Position numbers and translations under genes: made by a program. Below the pieces are notes generated by a model. It did not search any database. It was not told where the DNA came from and worked only from the letters and a program-made list of their open reading frames with translations. A stretch of 42,612 nucleotides of DNA. Source: Hyphomonadaceae bacterium (GTDB lineage: Bacteria; Pseudomonadota; Alphaproteobacteria; Caulobacterales; Aquidulcibacteraceae). The first letter of the stretch is position 1, and each line of letters starts with the position of its first letter. The DNA is taken from NCBI GenBank assembly GCA_020848895.1, contig JADLHI010000175.1:1-42612 (forward strand), in the 5' to 3' direction. Positions 32,027-40,968 of the stretch are shown one piece after another.

Positions 32027-32958
32027 CCGCCGCCCACATCATCGGTTCGTCGCGGCGGCGCTCGGCTTTGGCGCGGGCGCTCGGCGCGAACATCGCCGAA
32101 GCGCTCGCTGCGCCCGACGTGGTGGAAGTGCTCATCAACGCCGACGGCCGCGTCTGGATTGATCGCGCCGGCGCCGGGCTTTTGCTGACCGAGCATCGCC
32201 TAGTCGCCAACGACCGCGAAACGGCGATCCGCCTGCTGGCGCATGAAGCTGGCGAGACAGTTGGCGAAGATCGACCGACGCTGGCAACCATCCTTCCGGA
32301 TTCGGCCGCGCGGGTGCAGGCGGTGTTGCCGCCGCTGGTGGAAGCGCCGGTTCTAGCAATCCGCAAGCGCCCTTCGATCATCTTCACGCTTGATGATTAC
32401 GCGCGCGACGGCATCGCCACGCCCGGCCAAGCCGCGCTGCTGCGTGAGGCGGTTGCGTCCAGGCAGAACATTGTCGTCGCCGGCGGCACAGGCAGCGGCA
32501 AGACTACCTTGCTCAATGCGCTGCTGGCAGAGCCGGCGTTTGCGGACTCGCGGGTCGTGATCCTCGAAGACACCGCCGAACTGCAAATCTCCAGCGCCAA
32601 TGCGGTGCAGCTCCTCACCAAGCGTAGCGATCCGCCAGTGACGATGCGCGATCTTGTGCAGATGACGCTTCGCCTGCGTCCCGATCGGGTCGTCGTCGGC
32701 GAGGTGCGCGACAGCGCAGCGCTCGAAGTCTGCAAGTGCTGGAACACCGGCCATCCAGGCGGACTCCTGACCGTCCACGCCAATTCCGCGGCCGATGCGC
32801 TCACGCGGCTGGAAGACCTCTGCATGGAAGCTGTCAGCGCGCCGCCTAAGCGGCTGATCGCGTCCGCCGTCGATCTCGTTGTCTTCATCGCGCGTGTCGG
32901 GGGCAAGCGCGCGATCCAGCACATCGTCCGCCCCAAAGAAAAAGGAGAGCACTTATGA
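32023..32958 (+). CDS. trbB: Conjugal transfer ATPase TrbB (VirB11)
   Basis: Product of 311 aa. A hexameric inner-membrane-associated ATPase that powers pilus assembly and substrate transfer. The N-terminal domain has DVVEVLINADGRVWIDRAG. Walker A is GGTGSGKT (about 153-160), the Asp box is VVILEDTAELQ, and Walker B/His box follow in LRLRPDRVVVGEVRD and GGLLTVHANSAADALTRLED. Length and order match TrbB of RP4-like systems. It overlaps both neighbours by 4 bases. Confidence 0.94.
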   Translation: MTAAHIIGSSRRRSALARALGANIAEALAAPDVVEVLINADGRVWIDRAGAGLLLTEHRLVANDRETAIRLLAHEAGETVGEDRPTLATILPDSAARVQAVLPPLVEAPVLAIRKRPSIIFTLDDYARDGIATPGQAALLREAVASRQNIVVAGGTGSGKTTLLNALLAEPAFADSRVVILEDTAELQISSANAVQLLTKRSDPPVTMRDLVQMTLRLRPDRVVVGEVRDSAALEVCKCWNTGHPGGLLTVHANSAADALTRLEDLCMEAVSAPPKRLIASAVDLVVFIARVGGKRAIQHIVRPKEKGEHL

Positions 32959-33269
32959 GGAAGACCAATTTGGCGAAGCTCGCCGGGCTGACGCTCGCCG
33001 CACTCGCCTTCGCCGCGCCGGCCTATGCGTCCGGTTCGGGGATGCCCTGGGAAGGTCCGCTCCAACAGGTGCTCGATTCGCTGACCGGCCCGGTGGCGCG
33101 CGCCGCAGCGGTGGCCTCGCTCACAGTCACGTTCTGCGCCTTCATGTTCGGTGAAGGCGGCAGCGCCGTAAAGCGGTTTGCGCTCGTCGGCTTCTGCATT
33201 GCCGGTCTGTTCGCGCTCACCACTTGGGGTCTCGAATTGTTCGGCTTCGCCGGCGGCGCCGTGTTCTGA
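32955..33269 (+). CDS. trbC: Conjugal pilin TrbC (VirB2)
   Basis: Product of 104 aa with a signal-like N-terminus (LAKLAGLTLAALAFAAPAYA, predicted cleavage after Ala) followed by two hydrophobic helices separated by a short basic loop. This is the VirB2/TrbC pilin layout. PWEGPLQQVLDSLTGPVARA is a typical start of the mature protein. TrbC forms the conjugative pilus, in some relatives after cyclisation by a TraF protease, which is not visible in this window. Confidence 0.88.
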   Translation: MRKTNLAKLAGLTLAALAFAAPAYASGSGMPWEGPLQQVLDSLTGPVARAAAVASLTVTFCAFMFGEGGSAVKRFALVGFCIAGLFALTTWGLELFGFAGGAVF

Positions 33270-33279
33270 GGCGCATGAC

Positions 33280-33543
33280 ATGCTCGAAGAACCGGAAGGT
33301 TATCGCATCCCGCTACGCACGTCGTTGACGCGCCCGATCCTGATGGGCGGCGCGCCGCGCACGGCGACGATTTTGAACGCTGGCGTCGGCGTCATCATCA
33401 GCCTCGGGTTGCAACAGCCGCATATCGGCATTCCGCTCTGGCTCGTGCTGCAGGCGGTCTCGGTGTGGGCCACGGCGCGCGATCCCTGGTTCATCGACGT
33501 ATGGCCCCGCCATCTGTGGAAGCCTGTCTATTTCGCGGCGTGA
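33280..33543 (+). CDS. trbD: TrbD (VirB3) inner-membrane protein
   Basis: Product of 87 aa from the ATG at 33280 (MLEEPEGYRIPLRTSLTRPI). A longer upstream open frame would overlap trbC by 92 bases and is unlikely. The conserved start YRIPLRTSLTRPILMGGAPR and two short membrane segments mark VirB3/TrbD, which works with the VirB4 ATPase in pilus biogenesis. It lies 10 bases after trbC and 10 before trbE. Confidence 0.92.
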   Translation: MLEEPEGYRIPLRTSLTRPILMGGAPRTATILNAGVGVIISLGLQQPHIGIPLWLVLQAVSVWATARDPWFIDVWPRHLWKPVYFAA

Positions 33544-33553
33544 GAGAGAAACG

Positions 33554-36019
33554 ATGTTCGACCTTCGACCTTACAAGCAGAGCGGCGCCAAGCTCTCGGA
33601 CTATCTGCTATGGGCCGGGATCGTTGCACCCGGCGTCGTCGTCAATAAGGACGGCGCCTTCCAGCGCACGCTTCAATTCCGTGGACCCGATCTCGATTCC
33701 GCTACGCCGTCCGAACTTATGGGCGCCAGCGCACGGCTCAACAACGCGCTTCGCCGCTTCGGCTCCGGTTGGTGTTTCCACGTCGAAGCGCGGCGTGCGC
33801 CGGCGCCGGGCTATCCCGACAGCACATGGCCTGACGCCGTATCGTGGCTCATCGATGAAGAGCGCCGTCAGGTGTTCGAGACGGCAGGAACGCGGTTCGA
33901 GAGCCGCTATTTCTTGACGCTCGCATGGCTGCCGCCGGCCGAACGGCAAAGCAAGCTGGAGGACGCGCTGTTCGAGGGCGGCGACGAGCCCAAAGCCAAG
34001 AGCGGCGTCGATTATCGCCGCCACCTGGAAAGCTTCATCGAGCGCACCGATCAGCTCATGGCGCTGTTCGAGGCGACGATGGCCGAAGCGGGCTGGCTCG
34101 ATGACGAAGAGACGCTGACCTATCTGCATGATTGCATTTCCGACCGTCGCCATCGCGTCGCGGCGCCGGCGACGCCGTTCCATCTCGATGCGCTGCTGAG
34201 CGACACGCCACTGGTTGGCGGCTTGGCGCCCAAGCTCGGCGCCAAGCATCTGCGTATCATTTCCGTGCGCAGCTTCGTGACCGAGACCGAGCCCGGCTTA
34301 TTGGACGCGCTCAATAGGTTGCCGCTCTCGTATCGGTGGGTGACGCGCTTCCTGCCGCTCGACCGCGAAGACGCGAAGAAGGAGCTGGAGAAGATCAGGA
34401 AGCGCTGGTTCTCGATGCGCAAGAACCTGATGGTCGTCATGCGCGAGGCGATGAGTCAGGAGGAGTCCGTCCTCCATGACAATGACGCCACCAACCAGGC
34501 CGCCGATTCAGATATGGCGCTGCAAGAACTGGGCGCCGACATGGTGGCGGCGGGTTATGCGACGCTAACCATTACCGTCGCCGACGAGAACCCGGACGCC
34601 GCCGACGAAGCCGTGCGGCAAATCCAGCAAGTGACGGACGGCATGGGCTTCGTGACGCAAGTGGAGAGCGTCAACGCCGTTGAAGCGTGGCTCGGGTCGC
34701 TTCCGGGCGGGGCTTACGCCGATATGCGCCGACCGATCGTGCTGACGCCGAATCTGGCGCATCTTCTGCCGACAAGCGCGGTGTGGGCCGGGCCGGAGCG
34801 TAACGCACACTTGAATGGTCCGCCGCTCATGCTGACGGCGACCGATGGCGCGACGCCGTTCCGGTTCGACCTTTACGCCGGCGATGTCGGCCACACCATG
34901 ATCGTCGGGCCGACCGGCACTGGCAAATCCGTGTTGTTATCGACGCTGGTCGCGCAATGGCGGCGCTACGCCAACGCGCAAATCTATCTCTTCGATAAGG
35001 GGCGATCGGCGCGCGCAATAATCCTTGGCATGGGCGGCGATTTCTTCGACCTCGGCGAAGATGGCGCATTAGGATTGCAGCCGCTCGAACGCATCCATGA
35101 TGCCGGTGAATGCGCCTGGGCGCTCGAGTGGATTGTGGGGTTGGTTTCCTCGGCGGGCGTCGCGGTGGCGCCTGAGCTGCGCGCCGAACTCTGGCGCGCC
35201 CTCGAAATCCTGGGACTTCGCCCGCAAGAGGATCGCACGCTCACCTTATATAGCGCGCTGGTGCAGGACGCTTCCGTCCGCGCCGCGCTCCAGCCCTTCA
35301 CCCATGCAGGGCCTTATGGGCGGCTCATCGACCATGAGCGCACGTCGCTTGGTTATGGCGCGGTGCAAGCGTTCGAGATGGATGACCTTATGCGCCGGCC
35401 GCAGGCGGCGGGCGCGGTGTTGGCCGCGCTCTTTCATGTGCTCGAACGCCGCTTCACCGGCGCGCCGACCTTGCTGGTGCTGGATGAAGCCTGGCTCTTC
35501 CTCAAGGACGCCTTCTTCGCGGCTGCCGTGCAGGATTGGTTGAAGACGCTGCGCAAGAAGAACGTCGCTGTCGTCTTCGCCAGCCAGGAACTGGCCGATG
35601 TCGAGGCGAGCCCGATCGCATCCACGATCATCGAGGCGTGCCTGACGCGGGTATTCTTGCCGAACGACCGCGCGCGCGAACCGCGTTCGCGCAGCTTCTA
35701 TGAACAGCTCGGCCTCAATGCGCGCCAGATCGGCTTGATCGGCGGCGCCACGCCCAAGCGCGACTATTATCTCGTGGCGCGAGACGGCTGCCGTCTTTTC
35801 GAGTTGGGCCTTGGGGCCGCGACGCTCGCCTTTGTCGGCGCCTCTCGGCCCGAAGATCATACGCTGATGGACCGCGTGTTGGCGGAAGCGGGTCAAGACG
35901 GCTTTGCCGCCGCCTGGCTCGAAGCGCGCGGTCTCAAGGACGCAGCGGCCGCCGTGCGCCGCTTCAACACGCAATCGCAAATTGTCACCGCGCCGGCCGT
36001 GATGGCCGCAGCTGAATAA
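33554..36019 (+). CDS. trbE: TrbE (VirB4) ATPase
   Basis: Product of 821 aa, full length for the family. The N-terminal domain (FDLRPYKQSGAKLSDYLLWA) precedes a C-terminal RecA-like ATPase with Walker A GPTGTGKS (about 455-462), LYLFDKGRS-like segment and Walker B LLVLDEAWLFLKDA (about 638-651), then VVFASQELADVEAS. It is the largest ATPase of the channel and drives pilus subunit extraction and assembly at the inner membrane. No truncation or frameshift is visible. Confidence 0.95.
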   Translation: MFDLRPYKQSGAKLSDYLLWAGIVAPGVVVNKDGAFQRTLQFRGPDLDSATPSELMGASARLNNALRRFGSGWCFHVEARRAPAPGYPDSTWPDAVSWLIDEERRQVFETAGTRFESRYFLTLAWLPPAERQSKLEDALFEGGDEPKAKSGVDYRRHLESFIERTDQLMALFEATMAEAGWLDDEETLTYLHDCISDRRHRVAAPATPFHLDALLSDTPLVGGLAPKLGAKHLRIISVRSFVTETEPGLLDALNRLPLSYRWVTRFLPLDREDAKKELEKIRKRWFSMRKNLMVVMREAMSQEESVLHDNDATNQAADSDMALQELGADMVAAGYATLTITVADENPDAADEAVRQIQQVTDGMGFVTQVESVNAVEAWLGSLPGGAYADMRRPIVLTPNLAHLLPTSAVWAGPERNAHLNGPPLMLTATDGATPFRFDLYAGDVGHTMIVGPTGTGKSVLLSTLVAQWRRYANAQIYLFDKGRSARAIILGMGGDFFDLGEDGALGLQPLERIHDAGECAWALEWIVGLVSSAGVAVAPELRAELWRALEILGLRPQEDRTLTLYSALVQDASVRAALQPFTHAGPYGRLIDHERTSLGYGAVQAFEMDDLMRRPQAAGAVLAALFHVLERRFTGAPTLLVLDEAWLFLKDAFFAAAVQDWLKTLRKKNVAVVFASQELADVEASPIASTIIEACLTRVFLPNDRAREPRSRSFYEQLGLNARQIGLIGGATPKRDYYLVARDGCRLFELGLGAATLAFVGASRPEDHTLMDRVLAEAGQDGFAAAWLEARGLKDAAAAVRRFNTQSQIVTAPAVMAAAE

Positions 36020-36031
36020 GGGGACGCCAAG

Positions 36032-36748
36032 ATGAAGCATAGATTCTCCAAACTCATGGCGACGGTGGCGCTCGCGGCCGTGCTCGTGGCGTCTCCCGCC
36101 AGCGCGCAGATGCACGTCATCGATCCATCGGTTCTTGCCCAATCGATCAGGCAAGTGGCGCACATGGTCGAGCAAATCCGCAATCAGGTGCGCCAGGTCG
36201 AACAAGCCGCCGCCATGCTGCGACAAAACCCGCTCCAGCTCTCGCCGGAATTGTCGCAATCGATCACGGAGGCCCGCGCTCTATTCGAGACGGCGCAAGG
36301 CTTGGCGTTCGAGGCCAATCGCATCGGCGAAGACATCCGCACGCTCTACCCAGAGACCTGGGAAGATTTCGATCTTGATCAGGTCTTAGGTCAATCGGAC
36401 CAATGGCTGGCGCAGAGTCGCGCCAGCGTCCAGCGTGCGATGGAGGCGGAGGCCCGCGCCGTACAATCGATCGAACGCACGCAAGGACGCATCGACCGGG
36501 CGCTCACTTCTTCTTCCGATGCCGAGGGGCAGACGGGCGCGATCCAGGCGGGCAACCAATTGCTTGGCATCCAGGCGTCACAGCTCGCGGAGATCGAAGC
36601 GCTGCTGATCGCGCAAGGCCGTGCGCTGCAAACCGAACGCATGGAGCGGATCGCGCGCGAAGAGCGCGCCCGCGAAGTGCAGCGCCGTGCTTTCCCGACT
36701 GAGCGGACGACGGCGGCGCAACCAGCACAATCGGCGTTCGAGAACTGA
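36032..36748 (+). CDS. trbJ: TrbJ (VirB5) periplasmic protein
   Basis: Product of 238 aa with a signal peptide (KLMATVALAAVLVASPASAQ, cleavage after Ala25). The mature part is helical, with MHVIDPSVLAQSIRQVAHMV and the QVEQAAAMLRQNP segment typical of TrbJ, and a C-terminal basic coiled-coil region. VirB5-type proteins sit at the pilus tip. In RP4-like operons a small lipoprotein TrbK (entry exclusion) usually follows; here only 14 bases separate trbJ from trbL, so trbK is absent. Confidence 0.9.
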   Translation: MKHRFSKLMATVALAAVLVASPASAQMHVIDPSVLAQSIRQVAHMVEQIRNQVRQVEQAAAMLRQNPLQLSPELSQSITEARALFETAQGLAFEANRIGEDIRTLYPETWEDFDLDQVLGQSDQWLAQSRASVQRAMEAEARAVQSIERTQGRIDRALTSSSDAEGQTGAIQAGNQLLGIQASQLAEIEALLIAQGRALQTERMERIAREERAREVQRRAFPTERTTAAQPAQSAFEN

Positions 36749-36762
36749 GGCCGCGTTGAATC

Positions 36763-37809
36763 ATGGACCCGTCCAGCGTCAATACCTTCCTCAGCCAGTT
36801 TATCGCCGCCGCCGACTCGGGCTTCGGGCTGATCGCGGGCGACATACATTATGTGCTGAACGCGCTTATCCTGATCTCGCTGACGCTTGCCTTCATGCAA
36901 TGGGCGCTGGCGGGCGAAGCGCCGCTGGCGCCGTTCTTCCGTAAAATCCTCTATGTCGGTTTCATGGCCTGGCTCGTGAACAACTGGGCCTCGCTTTCGA
37001 CCATTATTCATCGCTCAGGAGCGATGTTGGGGATTCAAGCTGGCGGCGGCGGGCTGACGCTTGCCGACCTTCACGATCCCGCGCGCATCGGCGGCATTGG
37101 CATCGAACTGTTCGGGCGCACCGTCGCTTTGTCCGAAGGCATGAACCTTCTGTTCGATTTCGTGCCGCTGATGACGATCTTTCTGGCGGCCGTGTTCGTG
37201 ATGCTCGGCTTCTTCGTTCTGGCGCTTCAAATCTTCGTCGCGCTGCTCGCGTTCAAGCTCGGCAGCCTCGCGGCATTCGTGTGCCTGCCGTGGGGCGTTT
37301 TCAGCGGCACTGCCTGGATCGCGAAAGGCCCGCTCGGTTGGGTTGTCGGCTCGTGCATCCGTCTTTTCATGCTGGCCTTGATTGCCTCTGTCTCCATTCT
37401 GTTCGTGAACACGCTGCCGGCGACGCTGACGCTCGATGCGGGCGGTGCGCTTCAGGTGTTGTTCGTTGGCTTGTTCGTGCTGGGCGCAGCCTGGTTCGGG
37501 CCGGCGTTGGCATCCGAAGTTGTGCAAGGCACGCCGCATCTCTCAGGCGCCGACGCCTGGCGCAGTGCAGTTGGCGCGGGCTTCAACACGGTCGGCGCCG
37601 GCTTCATCGCCTATCAGGGCGGAAAGGCGGCGGTGGGCGGTGCGCGTGCGCTCATCGGCGGCGCCGCGCGCTTTGCCGCCGGCAGTCCGCCCAAACCACG
37701 CGGCGGCGAAAGCGGCGGCCAAGGCGCCGCCGCGCCGCGCCCGATCAATTACGCGGCGATGCAGCCGCGTCCCGCTCAAACCAATCCAAGCAATGGGGGC
37801 AAGCCATGA
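36763..37809 (+). CDS. trbL: TrbL (VirB6) polytopic channel protein
   Basis: Product of 348 aa with about six membrane segments between residues 20 and 270, including LTLAFMQWALAGEAPLAPFF and AVFVMLGFFVLALQIFVALL, and a Gly/Ala-rich cytoplasmic tail with GGESGGQGAAAPRP. VirB6/TrbL proteins form part of the inner-membrane channel contacting the DNA substrate. It overlaps trbF by 4 bases. Confidence 0.92.
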   Translation: MDPSSVNTFLSQFIAAADSGFGLIAGDIHYVLNALILISLTLAFMQWALAGEAPLAPFFRKILYVGFMAWLVNNWASLSTIIHRSGAMLGIQAGGGGLTLADLHDPARIGGIGIELFGRTVALSEGMNLLFDFVPLMTIFLAAVFVMLGFFVLALQIFVALLAFKLGSLAAFVCLPWGVFSGTAWIAKGPLGWVVGSCIRLFMLALIASVSILFVNTLPATLTLDAGGALQVLFVGLFVLGAAWFGPALASEVVQGTPHLSGADAWRSAVGAGFNTVGAGFIAYQGGKAAVGGARALIGGAARFAAGSPPKPRGGESGGQGAAAPRPINYAAMQPRPAQTNPSNGGKP

Positions 37810-38489
37810 GTTTTCCATTCCTCACGCCGGCGCGATCGTTCGCGCCCGAACCGCCCAGTACGCCTTACGCCCGCGCGCGGCAGGAATGGGATGCGCGCAT
37901 GGGCACGGCCGTGTTGTCGGCGCGCGCCTGGCGCATGACCGCGTTCGCCAGTCTTGGGCTCGCCGCGGCACTGGGCGCGGGGCTTACCTTCGTTGCCCTC
38001 GACCAGCGCACGCTCGTCCATGTGGTTGAAGTCTCGCCCGAGGGCCAGGTGATGAACGTGCGCGCTCTCGATGGCCGCTGGACTCCCACGAACGCGCAAA
38101 TCGCGCATCACCTTGGTCGCTTCATCCGCCTCGTGCGTTCGCTGCCGACCGATGGCGTCGTGCTGCGCGACAACTGGTTGGAAGCCTATCGCTTCCTGAC
38201 GCCGCAAGCGGCGGCGCAGCTTTCCGAGATCGCACGCCAGGACGATCCTTTCCTGTCGCTCGGTCGTGTTGGGCGCACCGTCCATGTCCGCTCGATCATC
38301 GCCCGCTCGGGCGACACCTGGGAAGTGACGTGGGTAGAGCGCGCCACCAACGCCACCGGCACAAACGACGGCGAAGTCTATTCCGGCGTCTTTACGGTGA
38401 CGACACATCCGCCGCGCAATGCCGATGAAGTCGCAGCCAATCCGCTCGGTTTGCTCATCTCCGAATTTTCGTGGAGCCGTGAACGATGA
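37806..38489 (+). CDS. trbF: TrbF (VirB8) inner-membrane assembly protein
   Basis: Product of 227 aa from the ATG at 37806; the longer upstream open frame is a shadow of trbL. The start MSFPFLTPARSFAPEPPSTP and YARARQEWDARMGTAVLSAR is typical of TrbF. One membrane helix (about 40-62) is followed by the periplasmic VirB8 fold with LRDNWLEAYRFLTPQAAAQL. It bridges inner-membrane and core complex. It is coupled by ATGA overlaps to trbL and trbG. Confidence 0.93.
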   Translation: MSFPFLTPARSFAPEPPSTPYARARQEWDARMGTAVLSARAWRMTAFASLGLAAALGAGLTFVALDQRTLVHVVEVSPEGQVMNVRALDGRWTPTNAQIAHHLGRFIRLVRSLPTDGVVLRDNWLEAYRFLTPQAAAQLSEIARQDDPFLSLGRVGRTVHVRSIIARSGDTWEVTWVERATNATGTNDGEVYSGVFTVTTHPPRNADEVAANPLGLLISEFSWSRER

Positions 38490-39391
38490 AACGCCTGACT
38501 GCATCATTGCTCGCTTCGTGTGTGCTTGCTGCCTGCGCTACAACCGACATTGCGCCGGTCGCCGAAGGCGATGGCGTCGAAACCGCCGCGAGCGAAGACT
38601 TGCGCGGTATGCTCGAAGCTGAAGCCGCGCCGGCGCCGGTCACGCCGCCACCGCGCCAACGGCGCGGGCGCGAGCCGGCGCCGCTGCAAGTGCTGGCCAA
38701 CGCCAATACGGCCGCTCGCCAGCGGCCGACACCCGACGCCTTCAACCAGGCGCGGCACGTCTTCACCTATCAGTCGGGCGCGCTCTACGAGCTTCACACC
38801 AACCCCAACTATGTCTCGACCGTTCTGCTTGAACCCGGAGAGACGCTGTCCGACATCGCCGCCGGCGACACCGCCCGCTGGATGGTGACGGAAGCGACGG
38901 GCGAAGCTGACACCGAAGCGCGCACGATCGTCTTGGTAAAGCCACAGGCGGTTGGCCTCAGAACAAACATCGTGCTCATCACCGATCGGCGCACGTATCT
39001 CATCGAAGCGGTGTCGCAAGCTGGTTCGGCTTACGCCGCGCAAGTGGCCTGGTCGTATCCGCAGAACGTAAGCGCTAGCGCGAATGTGCCGAGCATCGAC
39101 CGCCTGAATTTCGCGTATCGTGTGCGTACCGTGCGCGGTCGCGCGCCGGTCTGGACGCCGGCCCGCGTCTTCGATGACGGGCGTCGCACATGGGTTGAGT
39201 TTCCAGCGGGTGTCGCGGCCGCCGACATGCCGCCGCTCTTCATCATCACCGGTGAAGGCGCTGAAATCACGAATTACCGCGTCCAGGGTCGGCGCATGAT
39301 CGTCGATCGCATCTTTGACCGCGCCGAACTCAGGCTCGGTGTGCGCGCGCCTGTCATCGTCCGCATAGACCGCGAGGGAGCACGGCGATGA
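38486..39391 (+). CDS. trbG: TrbG (VirB9) outer-membrane core lipoprotein
   Basis: Product of 301 aa. The N-terminus (MKRLTASLLASCVLAACATT) has a lipobox LAAC, so it is probably lipidated at Cys17. A Pro-rich linker follows, then the VirB9/CagX domain: VSTVLLEPGETLSDIAAGDT, TNIVLITDRRTYLIEAVS and VFDDGRRTWVEFPAG. With VirB10-type TrbI it forms the outer core ring. A separate VirB7-like lipoprotein gene (trbH) is not seen. It overlaps trbI by 4 bases. Confidence 0.93.
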   Translation: MKRLTASLLASCVLAACATTDIAPVAEGDGVETAASEDLRGMLEAEAAPAPVTPPPRQRRGREPAPLQVLANANTAARQRPTPDAFNQARHVFTYQSGALYELHTNPNYVSTVLLEPGETLSDIAAGDTARWMVTEATGEADTEARTIVLVKPQAVGLRTNIVLITDRRTYLIEAVSQAGSAYAAQVAWSYPQNVSASANVPSIDRLNFAYRVRTVRGRAPVWTPARVFDDGRRTWVEFPAGVAAADMPPLFIITGEGAEITNYRVQGRRMIVDRIFDRAELRLGVRAPVIVRIDREGARR

Positions 39392-40458
39392 ACACGACCA
39401 CGACGGAGGCGCCGCCTAATCTGGCGCTGCGCGCCCATCCGCCTTCGCCGAAGCGGCTTTCGCGCAAAGTGATGTTCGCCGGCGTCATTCTTGCCGGCAT
39501 CGCCATCACGTTTGCGCTCGTCAGCGGTCTTTCGGAGCGGCCCGACCGGCGCGGCGAGGCCACTGAGGCCGCAGTCGTTGCCGCGACGGGCGGGCCGCCG
39601 GAGTCCATTCAACAGGCGTCCGCCGACTATGATGCGGGCCAGCTCTCCGGCTACGATCTAATCGAGCCGGCGCAAGCAGACGCGAGCGGTGCGGAACTCA
39701 CGCCGCCAAGCGATCCGATGTGGTCGAACGCAAGCGCGCCGGCGAATGCGGCGGGCGCGCGTGAGGCGCCGCCCGATCCTCAGGAAGCGGCGCGGGCTTC
39801 CGCGATATTATTTGCGGGACGCGAGGAGCGCGCGCCTGCGGAGCAAGACGTCGATCGGCTCGATGCGCGGCTCTCACCGCCACGCTCGCGCTATGAACTG
39901 CAGGCGGGACACGTCATTCCTGCGGCGCTCGTCACCGCGCTAAACTCAGACTTGCCCGGCCGCGTCATCGCGCAAGTGACCGCGCCTGTCTATGACAGCG
40001 TGACCGGCGATCATTTGTTGATCCCGCAAGGCACGCGCCTCATCGGCACGTATCAGAGCGGCGCCCGCTACGGCGACAATCGCATCCTCTTGGCTTGGAA
40101 CAGGCTCATCCTGCCGAATGGCTGGAGCATCAATCTGCAAGGCATGGAGGCGAGCGATCCGGCGGGCGCCTCGGGACTGACGGATCGCACTGATAACCAC
40201 CTCGATCGGCTGGCAGCGGCGATCGCGCTTTCGTCCATTATCAGCGTGGCGGCCAACGAGGTCGAGAACAATGAGTCCAGGGGGATCGTCCCAAGCCTGG
40301 GCGATGCGGCGGCGCAGCAAGCTGCAGAGACCGGATCGCGCATCGTCGATCGGGAGCTGACGGTGCGCCCGACGCTGCGCGTGCGCGCCGGCGCTCCGGT
40401 GCGTGTGATTGTTGCGCGGGACATCGGCTTGCGTCCTTACACGGAGCGGCGGCCATGA
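39388..40458 (+). CDS. trbI: TrbI (VirB10) core-complex protein
   Basis: Product of 356 aa. A cytoplasmic start is followed by one membrane helix (about 30-52, VMFAGVILAGIAITFALVSG), a Pro/Ala-rich periplasmic linker and the VirB10 C-terminal domain (LQAGHVIPAALVTALNSDLP, YDSVTGDHLLIPQGTRLIGT). It spans the envelope and gates the channel. Length matches the family. It overlaps the following helix-turn-helix gene by 4 bases. Confidence 0.94.
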   Translation: MNTTTTEAPPNLALRAHPPSPKRLSRKVMFAGVILAGIAITFALVSGLSERPDRRGEATEAAVVAATGGPPESIQQASADYDAGQLSGYDLIEPAQADASGAELTPPSDPMWSNASAPANAAGAREAPPDPQEAARASAILFAGREERAPAEQDVDRLDARLSPPRSRYELQAGHVIPAALVTALNSDLPGRVIAQVTAPVYDSVTGDHLLIPQGTRLIGTYQSGARYGDNRILLAWNRLILPNGWSINLQGMEASDPAGASGLTDRTDNHLDRLAAAIALSSIISVAANEVENNESRGIVPSLGDAAAQQAAETGSRIVDRELTVRPTLRVRAGAPVRVIVARDIGLRPYTERRP

Positions 40459-40961
40459 GCGTAGACGCCGACTCCCGAGCGCGAACGCAAAAGCGGAAGA
40501 AGTCAAGGAAGGCTGATCCTGGCCAGCTGGGTCTTTTCGATGAAGCGGAGGTTCGCCCGGTAGAGTCGGCTCCGCCTCCGCTTCCACCGCCGCCCAAGAT
40601 TGCGCAGCCCCAAGTCGCGCGGCCCACCATAAACATCCGGCCTCGGCCGACAGCCGCAGTCAAACCGGCGCGGATTGTAAGGGTGGATGATCTGCCGGAG
40701 TATCCGGTTGAGCTTGTCGCAATCGTTGATCGGTCGATTGCAGAACTGCCGGCGGACGTGGCTTGGCTTACATACCGCGATGTCGGCAAGCGATTCGGCG
40801 TTTCCCGCGCCACCATTGCACGACGGTTGAAGGACGGCCTGGTGCCAGGCGTGCGTATCCATGACGGATGCGTGTTGGGCGATGGATCGGTGCGGCGCTT
40901 CGACCGCACGCAATTGCGCTGGCTGTTGCTCGCAGTAAGGTTTTCCGGTTGGCGTGGTTAG
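40455..40961 (+). CDS. Operon-terminal helix-turn-helix protein with a clamp-binding-like motif
   Basis: Product of 168 aa. The N-terminus is very basic (RTQKRKKSRKADPG) and carries QLGLF at residues 24-28, which matches the QL(S/D)LF consensus of beta-sliding-clamp-binding peptides. A proline-rich linker follows. Residues about 95-135 are a helix-turn-helix (LTYRDVGKRFGVSRATIARR, then a GVRI wing). In related trb operons a small DUF2274-type protein often follows trbI; I do not see that family here. It may control the operon or contact replication proteins, both inference. It ends 8 bases from the convergent integrase gene. Confidence 0.7.
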   Translation: MSVDADSRARTQKRKKSRKADPGQLGLFDEAEVRPVESAPPPLPPPPKIAQPQVARPTINIRPRPTAAVKPARIVRVDDLPEYPVELVAIVDRSIAELPADVAWLTYRDVGKRFGVSRATIARRLKDGLVPGVRIHDGCVLGDGSVRRFDRTQLRWLLLAVRFSGWRG

Positions 40962-40968
40962 CGGGGCG

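Noticed and set aside
35246..36259. Minus-strand open frame of 337 codons across trbE/trbJ
   Set aside because: Shadow of the trbE and trbJ genes, whose motifs are unmistakable on the plus strand.
37281..37805. Longer start for trbF
   Set aside because: The extension is a basic, Arg-rich shadow of trbL; the ATGA overlap at 37806 and the family start fix trbF.
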